Source: Halanaerobium polyolivorans (lineage in GTDB: Bacteria; Bacillota; Halanaerobiia; Halanaerobiales; Halanaerobiaceae). From it: 64,000 nt of DNA. The notes beneath the pieces were generated by a model, which saw only the letters and a list, made by a program, of their open reading frames with translations, searched no databases and was not told the DNA's origin. Position 1 is the stretch's first letter. Each line of letters begins with the position of its first letter. Shown piece by piece: positions 54,202 through 62,390 of the stretch. The translations under genes were made by a program, and so were the position numbers. Where the stretch lies: positions 1 through 64,000 of the forward strand of contig NZ_JAJFAT010000001.1 in NCBI RefSeq assembly GCF_020711195.1. Direction: 5' to 3'.

Positions 54202-54438
54202 ATGGATATGAAGCAGTTTAAAGCATGGTTATCTAACTATATAGCTAATAATCCTAAAAAAATTACAGGGGCAGTAATTGGCTTAATTGTTGGTATTTTA
54301 ATTTTAACAATTGGCTTTTTCAAAACCCTACTGCTCTGTATAACTACTTTACTGGGATATTATTTGGGTTCGAGAATTAACTTTGAAGAGGATATAAAAA
54401 AAGTTATAATGAAGGTAATACCGGATAGGTTTAAATAG
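54202..54438 (+). CDS. DUF2273 small membrane protein
   Basis: 78 aa with two short membrane segments (KITGAVIGLIVGILILTIGFF and LLLCITTLLGYYLGS), the standard DUF2273 layout. The family accompanies Asp23 and AmaP and is probably part of the same membrane complex. Confidence 0.85.
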   Translation: MDMKQFKAWLSNYIANNPKKITGAVIGLIVGILILTIGFFKTLLLCITTLLGYYLGSRINFEEDIKKVIMKVIPDRFK

Positions 54439-54459
54439 TTGGAAATGAGGTAATTATGA

Positions 54460-54861
54460 ATGGATAAGGTTTCAAGACATAAACAGAGGATTTGGGTTTT
54501 GCAAATTCTTTACGGGCTTGATATTAGAAATAAGCTTGACTTAGAAAGTGCCCTCAAAAGCTTCAGAGATTTTCTAGCAGAAAAAGAGATGACAAAGGAA
54601 GATATTTATGCCAAAGAGCTTTTATTAGGGGTAATCACAGAAAGAGAGATCTTAGATGCCCAGATAAATGAGCAGGCTATAGACTGGACAGTAGAGAGAA
54701 TGCCTGCTGTTGATAGGAATATCCTTAGAATAGCAATTTATGAAATTCAACATGAGATACCGGTTGGAGTTGCTATTAATGAAGCGGTTAAAATAGCTAA
54801 AAAATTTGCAGATGATCGCTCACCATCATTTATTAATGGGATACTTGCAAAATTTGCTTAA
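54460..54861 (+). CDS. nusB: Transcription antitermination factor NusB
   Basis: 133 aa all-helical RNA-binding protein with MDKVSRHKQRIWVLQILYGLD at the start (the usual SRRxAR-type motif in modified form) and VDRNILRIAIYEI, VAINEAVKIAKKF, FINGILAKFA at the end. It works in rRNA antitermination. GAGG lies 9 bases before ATG 54460; another ATG at 54456 opens only a three-codon frame. Last gene before a terminator. Confidence 0.95.
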   Translation: MDKVSRHKQRIWVLQILYGLDIRNKLDLESALKSFRDFLAEKEMTKEDIYAKELLLGVITEREILDAQINEQAIDWTVERMPAVDRNILRIAIYEIQHEIPVGVAINEAVKIAKKFADDRSPSFINGILAKFA

Positions 54862-54864
54862 TTA

Positions 54865-54888
54865 ATGAGGGCCTTGGCCCTCATTTTT
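54865..54888 (+). terminator. Terminator after nusB
   Basis: ATGAGGGCC 54865-54873 and GGCCCTCAT 54876-54884, very short loop, T-run to 54888. Confidence 0.9.
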
Positions 54889-54980
54889 CTTTATTTATTG
54901 CCCATTTTATGTTATATTTTATTTAGGTAAAAAATTTTAGCCATTTTCATATTAATATTTAAATAAATGGGGTGCAGTAA

Positions 54981-56180
54981 ATGGATTATTCAGCTAGTAT
55001 AGCAGAAGTAGAAGAATCAAAAACTATTGCGGTGAGCAGTAAAGCAAATAAACTGATCGAGAAGGGTGAAGATATTATAAGTTTTGGGGCAGGTGAACCC
55101 GATTTCCCTACTCCAGATTTTATAAAATCTGCTGCTGTTAAGGCAATGGATAAAGGCTATACGGGTTATACTTCTGCTTCAGGCCTACCTAAATTAAAAA
55201 AGGCAGTTGTAGACAAATTTGCCAAAGACTATAATTTCCAGTATTCTCCAGAAGAAGTTATTGTCTGCAATGGTGGTAAACAGGTTTTATTTAATGGTCT
55301 AAAGGCTATTTTAAACAAAGGAGACGAGGTTTTAATCCCAAAGCCTTACTGGGTTTCCTACCCAGAGATGGTTAAGTTAGCAGGTGGTAAGGCGGTATTT
55401 GTTGAGACAAAATTTGAAAATGAATATAAGCTTACTGCTGCTGAATTAAAAAAGAGCCTCAATAAAAACACCAAAGCAATTATTTTAAACTCTCCTTCAA
55501 ATCCAGATGGACATTTTTATTCTCAAAGAGAACTTGAAGTATTGATCGATATATTAAGAAAAGAAGAGATCTTTATCATCAGTGATGAGATTTATGATAA
55601 ATTGCTTTATGATGGACTAGAATTTAAATCAATTATAGAACTCTGTCCTGATCTCAAAGATAGAATTCTAATTGTTAATGGAATGTCAAAAACATATTCG
55701 ATGACAGGCTGGAGGGTTGGTTTTGGTTATGCCAATCAAGAATGGATAAATAATATGGCAAAAATTCAAAGTCATACCACTTCTAATGTTAATACCATTG
55801 CTCAGTATGCAAGTGCTGAAGCCTTAACTAATCATGATTTAGCTGATATAGTGGCTGAACGGAGAACTATATATGAAAAAAGAAGAGATCTGCTGGCAGA
55901 ATTATTGGCCGATATTCCTTATTTAAAGGCCATAAAACCGGCTGGTGCCTTCTATTTTTTCATCGATATTTCAGCTCTTTTCAAGCAAAAGATCAAGGGA
56001 GAAGAGATAAGTGATTCACTTAGCTTTGCTGATCTGCTGCTTAAAAATGCAAAGGTTGCGGTAGTTCCCGGAATTGCTTTTGGAATGGATAATTTTATCA
56101 GGCTATCATTTGCCTTAAGTGAAGAAAAAATAGAAGCAGGTCTGTTAAGGATTAAAAAATTTGTTAATGACTTAAATTAA
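54981..56180 (+). CDS. aspC: Aspartate aminotransferase (class I, subgroup Ib)
   Basis: 399 aa PLP enzyme. SKANKLIEKGEDIISFGAGEPDFPTP, VCNGGKQVLFNGLKAIL, PKPYWVSYPEMVKLAGG, SPSNPDGH (usually SPSNPTG), and the PLP Lys in NGMSKTYSMTGWRVGFG, then FIRLSFALSEE at the end. Aspartate is the likely product, but related class I aminotransferases have similar motifs. It stands alone between terminators. Confidence 0.9.
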   Translation: MDYSASIAEVEESKTIAVSSKANKLIEKGEDIISFGAGEPDFPTPDFIKSAAVKAMDKGYTGYTSASGLPKLKKAVVDKFAKDYNFQYSPEEVIVCNGGKQVLFNGLKAILNKGDEVLIPKPYWVSYPEMVKLAGGKAVFVETKFENEYKLTAAELKKSLNKNTKAIILNSPSNPDGHFYSQRELEVLIDILRKEEIFIISDEIYDKLLYDGLEFKSIIELCPDLKDRILIVNGMSKTYSMTGWRVGFGYANQEWINNMAKIQSHTTSNVNTIAQYASAEALTNHDLADIVAERRTIYEKRRDLLAELLADIPYLKAIKPAGAFYFFIDISALFKQKIKGEEISDSLSFADLLLKNAKVAVVPGIAFGMDNFIRLSFALSEEKIEAGLLRIKKFVNDLN

Positions 56181-56187
56181 GTTTTTA

Positions 56188-56221
56188 AAAAAGAAAAAAA
56201 GAGCAGTATTAACTGCTCTTT
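56188..56221 (-). terminator. Terminator of tRNA-Leu, facing aspC
   Basis: AAAGAGCAGT 56198-56207 and ACTGCTCTTT 56212-56221 around an ATTA loop. On the minus strand a T-rich tract follows the hairpin, so it mainly ends the tRNA transcript. It may also stop aspC transcription weakly. Confidence 0.8.
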
Positions 56222-56240
56222 AAATACATTTAAACTAAGA

Positions 56241-56327
56241 TGGTGCGAAAGGAGGGATTCGAACCCTCACGGTCGTGAGACCACTAGACCCTGAATCTAG
56301 CGCGTCTGCCAGTTCCGCCACTTTCGC
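56241..56327 (-). tRNA. tRNA-Leu, anticodon CAG
   Basis: An 87-nt class II tRNA on the minus strand with GCGAAAG/CTTTCGC acceptor stem, discriminator A and encoded CCA (56243-56241). The D-arm is GGCGGAACTGGCAGACGC, the anticodon stem CTAGA/TCTAG holds CAG, the variable arm is long (GGTCTCACGACC), and the T-loop reads GGTTCGAATCC. It reads CUG leucine codons. Confidence 0.97.
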
Positions 56328-56340
56328 TCTGACAAAGAAT

Positions 56341-56369
56341 ATTTTAACTTAAATCAGCTTATTTGTCAA
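56341..56369 (-). promoter_or_regulatory. Promoter of tRNA-Leu
   Basis: On the minus strand TTGACA (56369-56364), 17 bases, TAAAAT (56346-56341). It lies 14 bases ahead of the tRNA 5' end. Confidence 0.8.
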
Positions 56370-56535
56370 GCTCAAATAGTTGTTTGAACTTTTAAAAAGG
56401 AGTTCTTTTTTAAGCAATATATTATATTTTTTGAATATAAAATTTTTTCAGGAAATTTTAAAGGGATTAAGCATAAATACAAAGAACTATACAATAGGGC
56501 AGTAGACAAAAAAATTAATGCACAGGAGGGTAATT

Positions 56536-57366
56536 ATGTACGAAGTATTGGCAAAAGAAAAATTAGCACCAACAATCAAAAAGTTGACGGTTAAAGCACC
56601 TTTAATCGCCGAAAAAACTCAGCCAGGTAATTTCATCATCTTAAGGGTTGATGAAAAAGGGGAAAGGATCCCACTTACTGTGGCTGATTATGATCGTGAA
56701 AAGGGCAGTATCACAATTATTTTTCAGGAAGTAGGTTATTCTACCAAACTGCTGGGTAAGATGGAAAAAGGTGATCAAATCCGAGATATTGTTGGGCCTC
56801 TGGGCCACCATATCGATATGGAAGGCTATGAAAAGGTAGTCTTACTCGGTGGCGGTACCGGAACAGCTCTCCTTTATCCTAAGGTTAAGGGGTTTTACGA
56901 AATGGGTGCTGAGGTAATTAGTATTACAGGTGCCAGAACCAAGAATTTAATTATACTGGAAGATGATTTAAGAAAATTCAGTGATAAATTATATATTGCT
57001 ACAGATGATGGCAGTTATGGCCATCATGGCTTTGTAACAGATATACTTAAAGATCTGCTGGAAGAAGAAACAGGTATTGATCTGGTAGTAGCAATCGGAC
57101 CGGTTCCGATGATGAAAGCAGTGGCAGATATGACCGAAGAATATGGTATAGAAACCATAGTTAGTTTAAATGCGATCATGGTTGATGGAACAGGGATGTG
57201 TGGAGCCTGTAGAATCACAGTTGGTGGAGAAACCAAGTTTACCTGTGTTGATGGGCCTTCTTTTGATGCCCACCAGGTTGATTTTGCTGAACTAATGAAC
57301 AGATTAAGTTTCTATACAAACGAAGAGGAAGAGATAAAAGATAATGCTGTTAAGGAGGAAATTTAA
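56536..57366 (+). CDS. nfnA: NADH-dependent ferredoxin:NADP+ oxidoreductase, subunit A
   Basis: 276 aa FNR-like flavoprotein: FAD part with GNFIILRVDEKGERIPLTVAD, NAD-binding VVLLGGGTGTALLYPKV, and a C-terminal [2Fe-2S] site with the Cys residues of GTGMCGACRI and FTCVDGP. With NfnB it bifurcates electrons from NADPH to NAD+ and ferredoxin (or the reverse), balancing cofactors in anaerobes. Start at ATG 56536 behind AGGAGG 56524-56529; an upstream in-frame ATG at 56518 would overlap that site. One-base overlap with nfnB. Confidence 0.9.
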   Translation: MYEVLAKEKLAPTIKKLTVKAPLIAEKTQPGNFIILRVDEKGERIPLTVADYDREKGSITIIFQEVGYSTKLLGKMEKGDQIRDIVGPLGHHIDMEGYEKVVLLGGGTGTALLYPKVKGFYEMGAEVISITGARTKNLIILEDDLRKFSDKLYIATDDGSYGHHGFVTDILKDLLEEETGIDLVVAIGPVPMMKAVADMTEEYGIETIVSLNAIMVDGTGMCGACRITVGGETKFTCVDGPSFDAHQVDFAELMNRLSFYTNEEEEIKDNAVKEEI

Positions 57367-58781
57367 TGGCTATGCAGAAAAAAAAGACCTCAATGCAAGA
57401 ACAAAAAGCAGAAGAAAGAATAAATAACTTTGAAGAAGTTCCTTATGGATATACTGATGAAGAAGCCCTTCAGGAAGCGAAAAGATGTCTGCAGTGTAAA
57501 GATGAACCATGTGTAGATGGCTGTCCAGTTGAGGTGCCAATCCCTGATTTTATTCAGGCTATTATAGATGGAGATGTAGAAAAAGCAAATCAAATTATTA
57601 AATCTAAAAATAATCTACCTGCAGTTTGTGGTCGGGTCTGTCCCCAGGAAGAACAGTGTGAAGCTGTTTGTGTAATGGGCAATAAATTTGAACCTGTTGC
57701 GATAGGAAGGCTGGAAAGATATGTAGCCGACTATAATATGCAGCGGGGTACAGATAAGTCTTCAAAAGAAGAAATAGAAAAAAATAAAATACCGGAGCTG
57801 GAAGGCAGAAAGGTTGCAGTAATTGGAGCCGGACCTGCTGGTTTAACTGCAGCAGCTGATCTGGTTAGATTTGGGCTTGAGGTAACAATCTTTGAAGCCC
57901 TCCATGATACTGGTGGGGTATTAAGTTATGGGATTCCTGAATTTAGAATGCCCAAAGAAATTGTTGATCAAGAAGTAGAGGCTATTAAAGAACTGGGAGT
58001 TGAAATCAAATTAAATGTACTGGTTGGTAAAACCATTACCATAGATGAGCTTTTTGAAGAAGGCTATGAAGCTGTATTTATCGGGGTTGGAGCCGGTTTA
58101 CCAAGATTTTTAGGTATTCCAGGTGAAAATCTAAATGGTGTTTATTCTGCCAATGAATTTTTAACCAGGGTTAATTTAATGAAGGCCTTTAAATATCCCG
58201 AATACAAAACCCCGGTTAAAGTAGGTAATAAAGTTGCGGTTGTTGGGGGAGGGAATGTTGCGATGGATGCTGCCAGAACTGCTAAAAGACTGGGTTCTGA
58301 GAATGTCTACATAGTCTACAGGCGGGCAGCTGAACAGATGCCGGCCCGGAGTGAAGAGATAGAACATGCCAGAGAAGAGGGCATAATCTTTAAACTCTTA
58401 AATAATCCGGTAGAGATCCACGGTGATCAGGGTAGAGTTGATAAAATGGAATGTGTAGAGATGGAATTGGGAGAAAAAGATGATTCAGGAAGAAGAAGAC
58501 CGATTCCTATTGAAGGTTCCAACTGGATGCTGGATATAGATACCGCTATTATTGCTATCGGGACAAATCCTAATCCACTTTTAACTAAAAACACCAAAGA
58601 TCTAGCAACTAAAAGCTGGGGTGGAATCAAGGTAGATGATAATCAGCAGACAAGTAGAGAAGGTGTCTATGCCGGTGGTGATGTTGTAACCGGTGCAGCA
58701 ACAGTTATTAAAGCTATGGGAGCAGGTAAAACTGCCGCAAAAAATATCAAAGAATATTTGTTAAATAAATCTGATAAATAG
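57366..58781 (+). CDS. nfnB: NADH-dependent ferredoxin:NADP+ oxidoreductase, subunit B (GltD-like)
   Basis: 471 aa. N-terminal iron-sulfur region CLQCKDEPCVDGCP and CGRVCPQEEQCEAVC for two [4Fe-4S] clusters, then FAD-binding VAVIGAGPAGLTAAADLVRFG and NADP-binding VAVVGGGNVAMDAARTAKRLG, closing with VYAGGDVVTGAATVIKAMGAG. This is also the fold of the glutamate synthase small subunit. The coupled nfnA gene and lack of a gltB nearby make NfnB the better call. Confidence 0.9.
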   Translation: MAMQKKKTSMQEQKAEERINNFEEVPYGYTDEEALQEAKRCLQCKDEPCVDGCPVEVPIPDFIQAIIDGDVEKANQIIKSKNNLPAVCGRVCPQEEQCEAVCVMGNKFEPVAIGRLERYVADYNMQRGTDKSSKEEIEKNKIPELEGRKVAVIGAGPAGLTAAADLVRFGLEVTIFEALHDTGGVLSYGIPEFRMPKEIVDQEVEAIKELGVEIKLNVLVGKTITIDELFEEGYEAVFIGVGAGLPRFLGIPGENLNGVYSANEFLTRVNLMKAFKYPEYKTPVKVGNKVAVVGGGNVAMDAARTAKRLGSENVYIVYRRAAEQMPARSEEIEHAREEGIIFKLLNNPVEIHGDQGRVDKMECVEMELGEKDDSGRRRPIPIEGSNWMLDIDTAIIAIGTNPNPLLTKNTKDLATKSWGGIKVDDNQQTSREGVYAGGDVVTGAATVIKAMGAGKTAAKNIKEYLLNKSDK

Positions 58782-58796
58782 AAATGGCTGATATAT

Positions 58797-60053
58797 ATGT
58801 CTAATTTATATGGAGAGAATCTTTTCAGCAAAGAAGAAAAAAAGATTTATACAGTTCAAGAAATTACCGAGTATCTTCAAAGCTTAATCAAAGAAGATAC
58901 TCTTCTTTCTGACTTTTATATAACAGGAGAAATATCGAACTTTTATCATCACGGCTCAGGTCATATGTACTTTACCCTCAAGGATGAGAATACCCAGCTT
59001 AAAACAGTGATGTTTAAAGGCTATAATTCCAGTCTTGATTTTGAGCCAGAAGATGGGATGCAGGTTACTGCCAGGGGCAATCTCGATATCTACCCTCAGC
59101 GGGGTGAATATCAGTTTTATGCCAGGGAGATGGAAGAAGCAGGAAAGGGAGACCTTTATGCTGCTTATGAAAAACTAAAAAAGGCCTTAAAAGCAGAAGG
59201 ACTATTTGAGGCTGAACACAAAAAAGAGATTCCCAAACTGGCCAGCAAAATTGGCATAGTTACTTCGCCGACCGGGGCAGCAATCAGGGATATACTCTCT
59301 GTGATGAAAAGAAGAAGTGGAGACTTTTCGGTTTTAATAGTTCCCACTCATGTCCAGGGTAAACATGCTGCCGGTGAAATAAAAAAAGCAATCGAATACT
59401 TAAACAGCAGAGATGATATAGATCTGATTATTGTTAGTCGAGGTGGGGGCTCAATTGAAGACCTCTGGGCTTTTAATGAAGAAGAGGTTGCCAGGGCCAT
59501 CTACAACTCCAAACTGCCGGTAATCAGTGGAGTTGGTCATGAAAGTGATTTCTGTATTTCCGATTTTGTTGCAGATCTAAGGGCTCCAACTCCTTCTGCT
59601 GCAGCAGAACTTGCCACAGCCAATAGAGAAGAAATTTTAGATAAGCTTAAAAGCTTAAGCCAGAGGCTGCTCAATACAACTACAAATGAGATCAAACAAA
59701 AACAGCAGAAAATTAAGAGTATTGCTGAACGCAGAATATTTATGCGTCCGGAAGAAATCTTTAGAGATTATGAATTAAAACTCGATAACTTAGAAAGAAC
59801 TTTAAACCATCAAATTGAAAAACAGCTGCAGAGCTGGGAAAATAAATATAATTTACTGCAGCAGAAGCTGAGTAATTTAAGTCCTTTAAAAACCCTAGAG
59901 AGGGGTTACAGCATTTTACAGGACCAGAGAGAAAAAACTGTGAATTCAATTGATAATATAAAAAGTGGAGATCTTTTAACAGCCAGATTAAGTGATGGTA
60001 GAGCTGAGCTGCAGGTAAACTCCACAGAAAAAGCAGGTGAATTGAATGAGTAA
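58797..60053 (+). CDS. xseA: Exodeoxyribonuclease VII large subunit
   Basis: 418 aa: an OB-fold (YTVQEITEYLQSLIKEDTLLSD, GHMYFTLKDENTQLKTVMFKG), the catalytic domain with GIVTSPTGAAIRDIL and IIVSRGGGSIEDLWAFNEEE plus GVGHESDFCISDFVADLRAPTPSAAAE, and a long C-terminal coiled coil that binds XseB. It degrades single-stranded DNA. It overlaps xseB by 8 bases. Confidence 0.96.
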   Translation: MSNLYGENLFSKEEKKIYTVQEITEYLQSLIKEDTLLSDFYITGEISNFYHHGSGHMYFTLKDENTQLKTVMFKGYNSSLDFEPEDGMQVTARGNLDIYPQRGEYQFYAREMEEAGKGDLYAAYEKLKKALKAEGLFEAEHKKEIPKLASKIGIVTSPTGAAIRDILSVMKRRSGDFSVLIVPTHVQGKHAAGEIKKAIEYLNSRDDIDLIIVSRGGGSIEDLWAFNEEEVARAIYNSKLPVISGVGHESDFCISDFVADLRAPTPSAAAELATANREEILDKLKSLSQRLLNTTTNEIKQKQQKIKSIAERRIFMRPEEIFRDYELKLDNLERTLNHQIEKQLQSWENKYNLLQQKLSNLSPLKTLERGYSILQDQREKTVNSIDNIKSGDLLTARLSDGRAELQVNSTEKAGELNE

Positions 60054-60300
60054 AGAAAAATTTGAAGCAGATTTAGATTTTGAAAAAGCTTTAGAAGACT
60101 TAGAAAAAATAGTAGATAAATTAGAAAAAGGTGGTCTTTCCTTAGATAAGACCTTAGAAGAATTCAGCCGAGGAATGAAACTGCTTAAATTTTGCCATGA
60201 TAAGCTTGATAAGGCCGAGAAAAAAGTTGAGATCATGTTAAAAGAAGGCGATGAGTTTAGTCAAGAAAAACCCTTTGCTGATGAGATCGAGGTGGATTAG
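60046..60300 (+). CDS. xseB: Exodeoxyribonuclease VII small subunit
   Basis: 84 aa, helical hairpin with DFEKALEDLEKIVDKLEKGGLSLD and FSRGMKLLKFCHDKLDKAEKKVEIM, the full XseB signature. Several copies bind one XseA. Directly followed by ispA after 3 bases. Confidence 0.95.
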   Translation: MSKEKFEADLDFEKALEDLEKIVDKLEKGGLSLDKTLEEFSRGMKLLKFCHDKLDKAEKKVEIMLKEGDEFSQEKPFADEIEVD

Positions 60301-60303
60301 AGC

Positions 60304-61188
60304 ATGGATGAGCTGAAAGTAATCTTAAAGCAAAAAGCTGCTGAATTAGAAAAAACCTTAGCAGAGTTAATTGAGCTTAAAGAGGATGAACTTGCTCCTG
60401 ATTTAAGTGAAGCTATGCGCTATACCCTGCTTTCAGGGGGAAAAAGGATCAGACCGATCTTAACCCTCTTAACAGCTGAGCTTTTAGAAGGCAATTATCA
60501 GGCAGCCTTAAAAAGCGGTTCTGCTCTGGAAATGATCCACAGTTATTCTTTGATCCATGATGATCTACCGGCAATGGATGATGACCAACTGCGGCGGGGT
60601 AAAAAAACAAACCACCTTGTTTTTGGTGAAGCCAAAGCCATTTTAGCTGGTGATGCACTTTTAACCTATGCCTTTGAGATTTTAGCCGGGCTTGAACTAG
60701 AGCCAGCCAAAAAGATTGAGATTATTAAATTGATCGCTGTTAATTCAGGCAGACAGGGTATGGTGGGTGGACAGACCCTTGATATAGAGGCAGAAAAAAA
60801 AGAATTGAGCTTAGCTGAAATGCAGAAAATCCATGCTGCCAAAACCGGAGCTTTGATCAAGGCCTCAGTTTTGAGTGGAGTTTACTGCTCAATCTACTCT
60901 GAAGCAGAAAAAGCGGCCTTAGAAGAATATGCCAGCAATTTAGGAGTTCTATTTCAAATTGTTGATGATCTGCTTGATCTAACAGGTGATACTGAAAAAC
61001 TTGGTAAAAATGTTGGTAGTGATGAAGAGCTTGATAAATCAACCTATCCCAAACTTTTAGGTATTGAGGGAGCGAAAAAGGCAGCTTTAGATCATGCTCA
61101 AAAAGCTAAAGAATCACTAGCCATATTTGAAGAGCAGGCAGAAGTACTAATAATGCTGGTCGATTATCTTTTAAGCCGTCAGCATTAA
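60304..61188 (+). CDS. ispA: Polyprenyl (farnesyl) diphosphate synthase
   Basis: 294 aa trans-prenyltransferase. The first Asp-rich motif DDLPAMDDD is at residues 86-94, the second, VDDLLDLTGD, begins at 220, and there is GGKRIRP before the first. It chains isopentenyl diphosphate units to farnesyl or geranylgeranyl length. The residues before the first motif (YSLIH) are typical of bacterial FPP synthases. The OLE RNA promoter starts right at its stop codon. Confidence 0.94.
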   Translation: MDELKVILKQKAAELEKTLAELIELKEDELAPDLSEAMRYTLLSGGKRIRPILTLLTAELLEGNYQAALKSGSALEMIHSYSLIHDDLPAMDDDQLRRGKKTNHLVFGEAKAILAGDALLTYAFEILAGLELEPAKKIEIIKLIAVNSGRQGMVGGQTLDIEAEKKELSLAEMQKIHAAKTGALIKASVLSGVYCSIYSEAEKAALEEYASNLGVLFQIVDDLLDLTGDTEKLGKNVGSDEELDKSTYPKLLGIEGAKKAALDHAQKAKESLAIFEEQAEVLIMLVDYLLSRQH

Positions 61189-61217
61189 TTGAAGGGTATA
61201 TCATAATATGTTATAAT
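61189..61217 (+). promoter_or_regulatory. Promoter of OLE RNA with extended -10
   Basis: TTGAAG 61189-61194, 17 bases, TATAAT 61212-61217 with TGT directly before it (61209-61211). The -35 begins at the base after the ispA stop. The start point would be about 61224. Confidence 0.7.
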
Positions 61218-61223
61218 TAATAA

Positions 61224-61800
61224 AAATACGGATGGTGCAGTATTCTAGTCAGCACACTATTCTTGAAGGCGGGCCTAAAAATCCGTCAAAAGGCATATCG
61301 ATGAAGTTTCTTTTGACAGCTTCTGACGCCCAGTCGGGGGCTGTTAAGGGAAGTTAAGGGTTTGGGGCGATCCACAATGGCATGTGGGCGTTGACCCCTT
61401 TCCCGTGGAGGTCTGGTTTTGTCATATACTATATAGCGAAATCGGGTTCACCTGCTTAAACCGCAAGGTTTGGTAGTGTAGCCTGCTTTGAAGTGGTACT
61501 GGAGACAGTAGCAAAACAAATGAGTTTGGATCCAGCTCTTTGTGGAACCTGCTGGAAACTTTTACTGCAAAAGAAGCTAGGGAATAGTTAAGTGCTGTTA
61601 AGGAAAACTTCTAGACTGTCTGTTTGTTCAGGGTATGACAGGGATTAAAGTGTGCTCTTAGTGGCAATCCAGTTCTGTAGAGGGAGACCCTACAGCCGGA
61701 ATTTAAAGAGAAATCACCTGAGTGGTGACATTCGGGTATTGCGGGGGAAAACCTACTGGACCTATGGTACAGCATTTATCTGTCATATTACCATCTGTTA
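61224..61800 (+). ncRNA. ole: OLE RNA (ornate large extremophilic RNA)
   Basis: About 580 bases without a credible protein, much richer in G and C than the surrounding intergenic DNA and dense in local stems. Examples: GTCAAAAG 61285-61292 with CTTTTGAC 61310-61317; CCACA 61372-61376 with TGTGG 61383-61387 inside GGGG/CCCC; AAACC-GCAA-GGTTT 61458-61471, a GNRA loop; TCCAGC 61531-61536 with GCTGGA 61551-61556; CTGTAGAGGG 61675-61684 with CCCTACAG 61688-61695. Size, structure and place (after xseA-xseB-ispA, before a gene for an OapA-like membrane protein and dxs) match OLE RNA, known from halophilic, alkaliphilic and anaerobic Firmicutes. It forms a membrane ribonucleoprotein with OapA and affects tolerance to cold, ethanol and Mg2+. 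The 3' end is not marked by a terminator and is approximate. Confidence 0.92.
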
Positions 61801-61826
61801 TTTAAATAAATTGAGGTGTATTTTTT

Positions 61827-62390
61827 TTGGATAATCTTAGAAGCAGTATTATTATTGCTATATTAACGTTTTTTATCGCGGTAGGTGTTAGCTCTGTGTC
61901 ACAAACACAGGTACAGTTCGTATCTTTACCGATGGCAGTAATAATACTGTTAATTATTATAATAGTCGGTGTTTTAGCAGATATGATAGGTGTTGCAGCA
62001 ACTGTCTCCAGAGATGAGCCCTTTAATGCCAGGGCAGCTAAAAAGGTTTTTGGAGCCAAAACAGCCCTTTATCTTTCTAAAAATGGGGATAAAGTGGCCA
62101 GTATAATGTGTGATATTGTAGGTGATATCTGTGGTACCATCAGTGGTGCTACAGGTGCAGTAATTGCCCTGCAGTTATCTGAACTCTATCAATATTCCTT
62201 TTTTATCAGCAGTTTAGTTATTATTGGTTTGGCTTCAGCACTTACAGTTGGCGGTAAAGCTTTTTTTAAATATTATGGGATAAAAAAATCAAATGAAATC
62301 ATCTTTGTGAGCGGTAAAATTATGGCTATATTTATTAGATCATTTTCTTATCTAATTGCTTTATTTAAAAGAGGGGGAAATAATGGGTAA
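61827..62390 (+). CDS. oapA: OLE-associated membrane protein OapA
   Basis: 187 aa with about four transmembrane segments (about 6-20, 30-52, 98-125, 132-150). Between them is a conserved loop DMIGVAATVSRDEPFNARAAKK and the DxxxD motif in CDIVGDICGTISGATGA, typical of OapA, which binds OLE RNA as a dimer at the membrane. The TTG start is set by GAGGTG near 61814. It lies just behind OLE RNA and overlaps dxs by 8 bases. There is no obvious terminator between OLE RNA and oapA, so they may be co-transcribed. Confidence 0.9.
   Translation: MDNLRSSIIIAILTFFIAVGVSSVSQTQVQFVSLPMAVIILLIIIIVGVLADMIGVAATVSRDEPFNARAAKKVFGAKTALYLSKNGDKVASIMCDIVGDICGTISGATGAVIALQLSELYQYSFFISSLVIIGLASALTVGGKAFFKYYGIKKSNEIIFVSGKIMAIFIRSFSYLIALFKRGGNNG

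Noticed and set aside
57366-58781. Glutamate synthase small subunit gltD
   Set aside because: No gltB large subunit is near and the gene overlaps nfnA, the usual partner in the electron-bifurcating complex.
61652-61834. 60-codon ORF within the region before oapA
   Set aside because: It lies inside the OLE RNA, has no ribosome site, and its product resembles nothing; a chance ORF in structured RNA.
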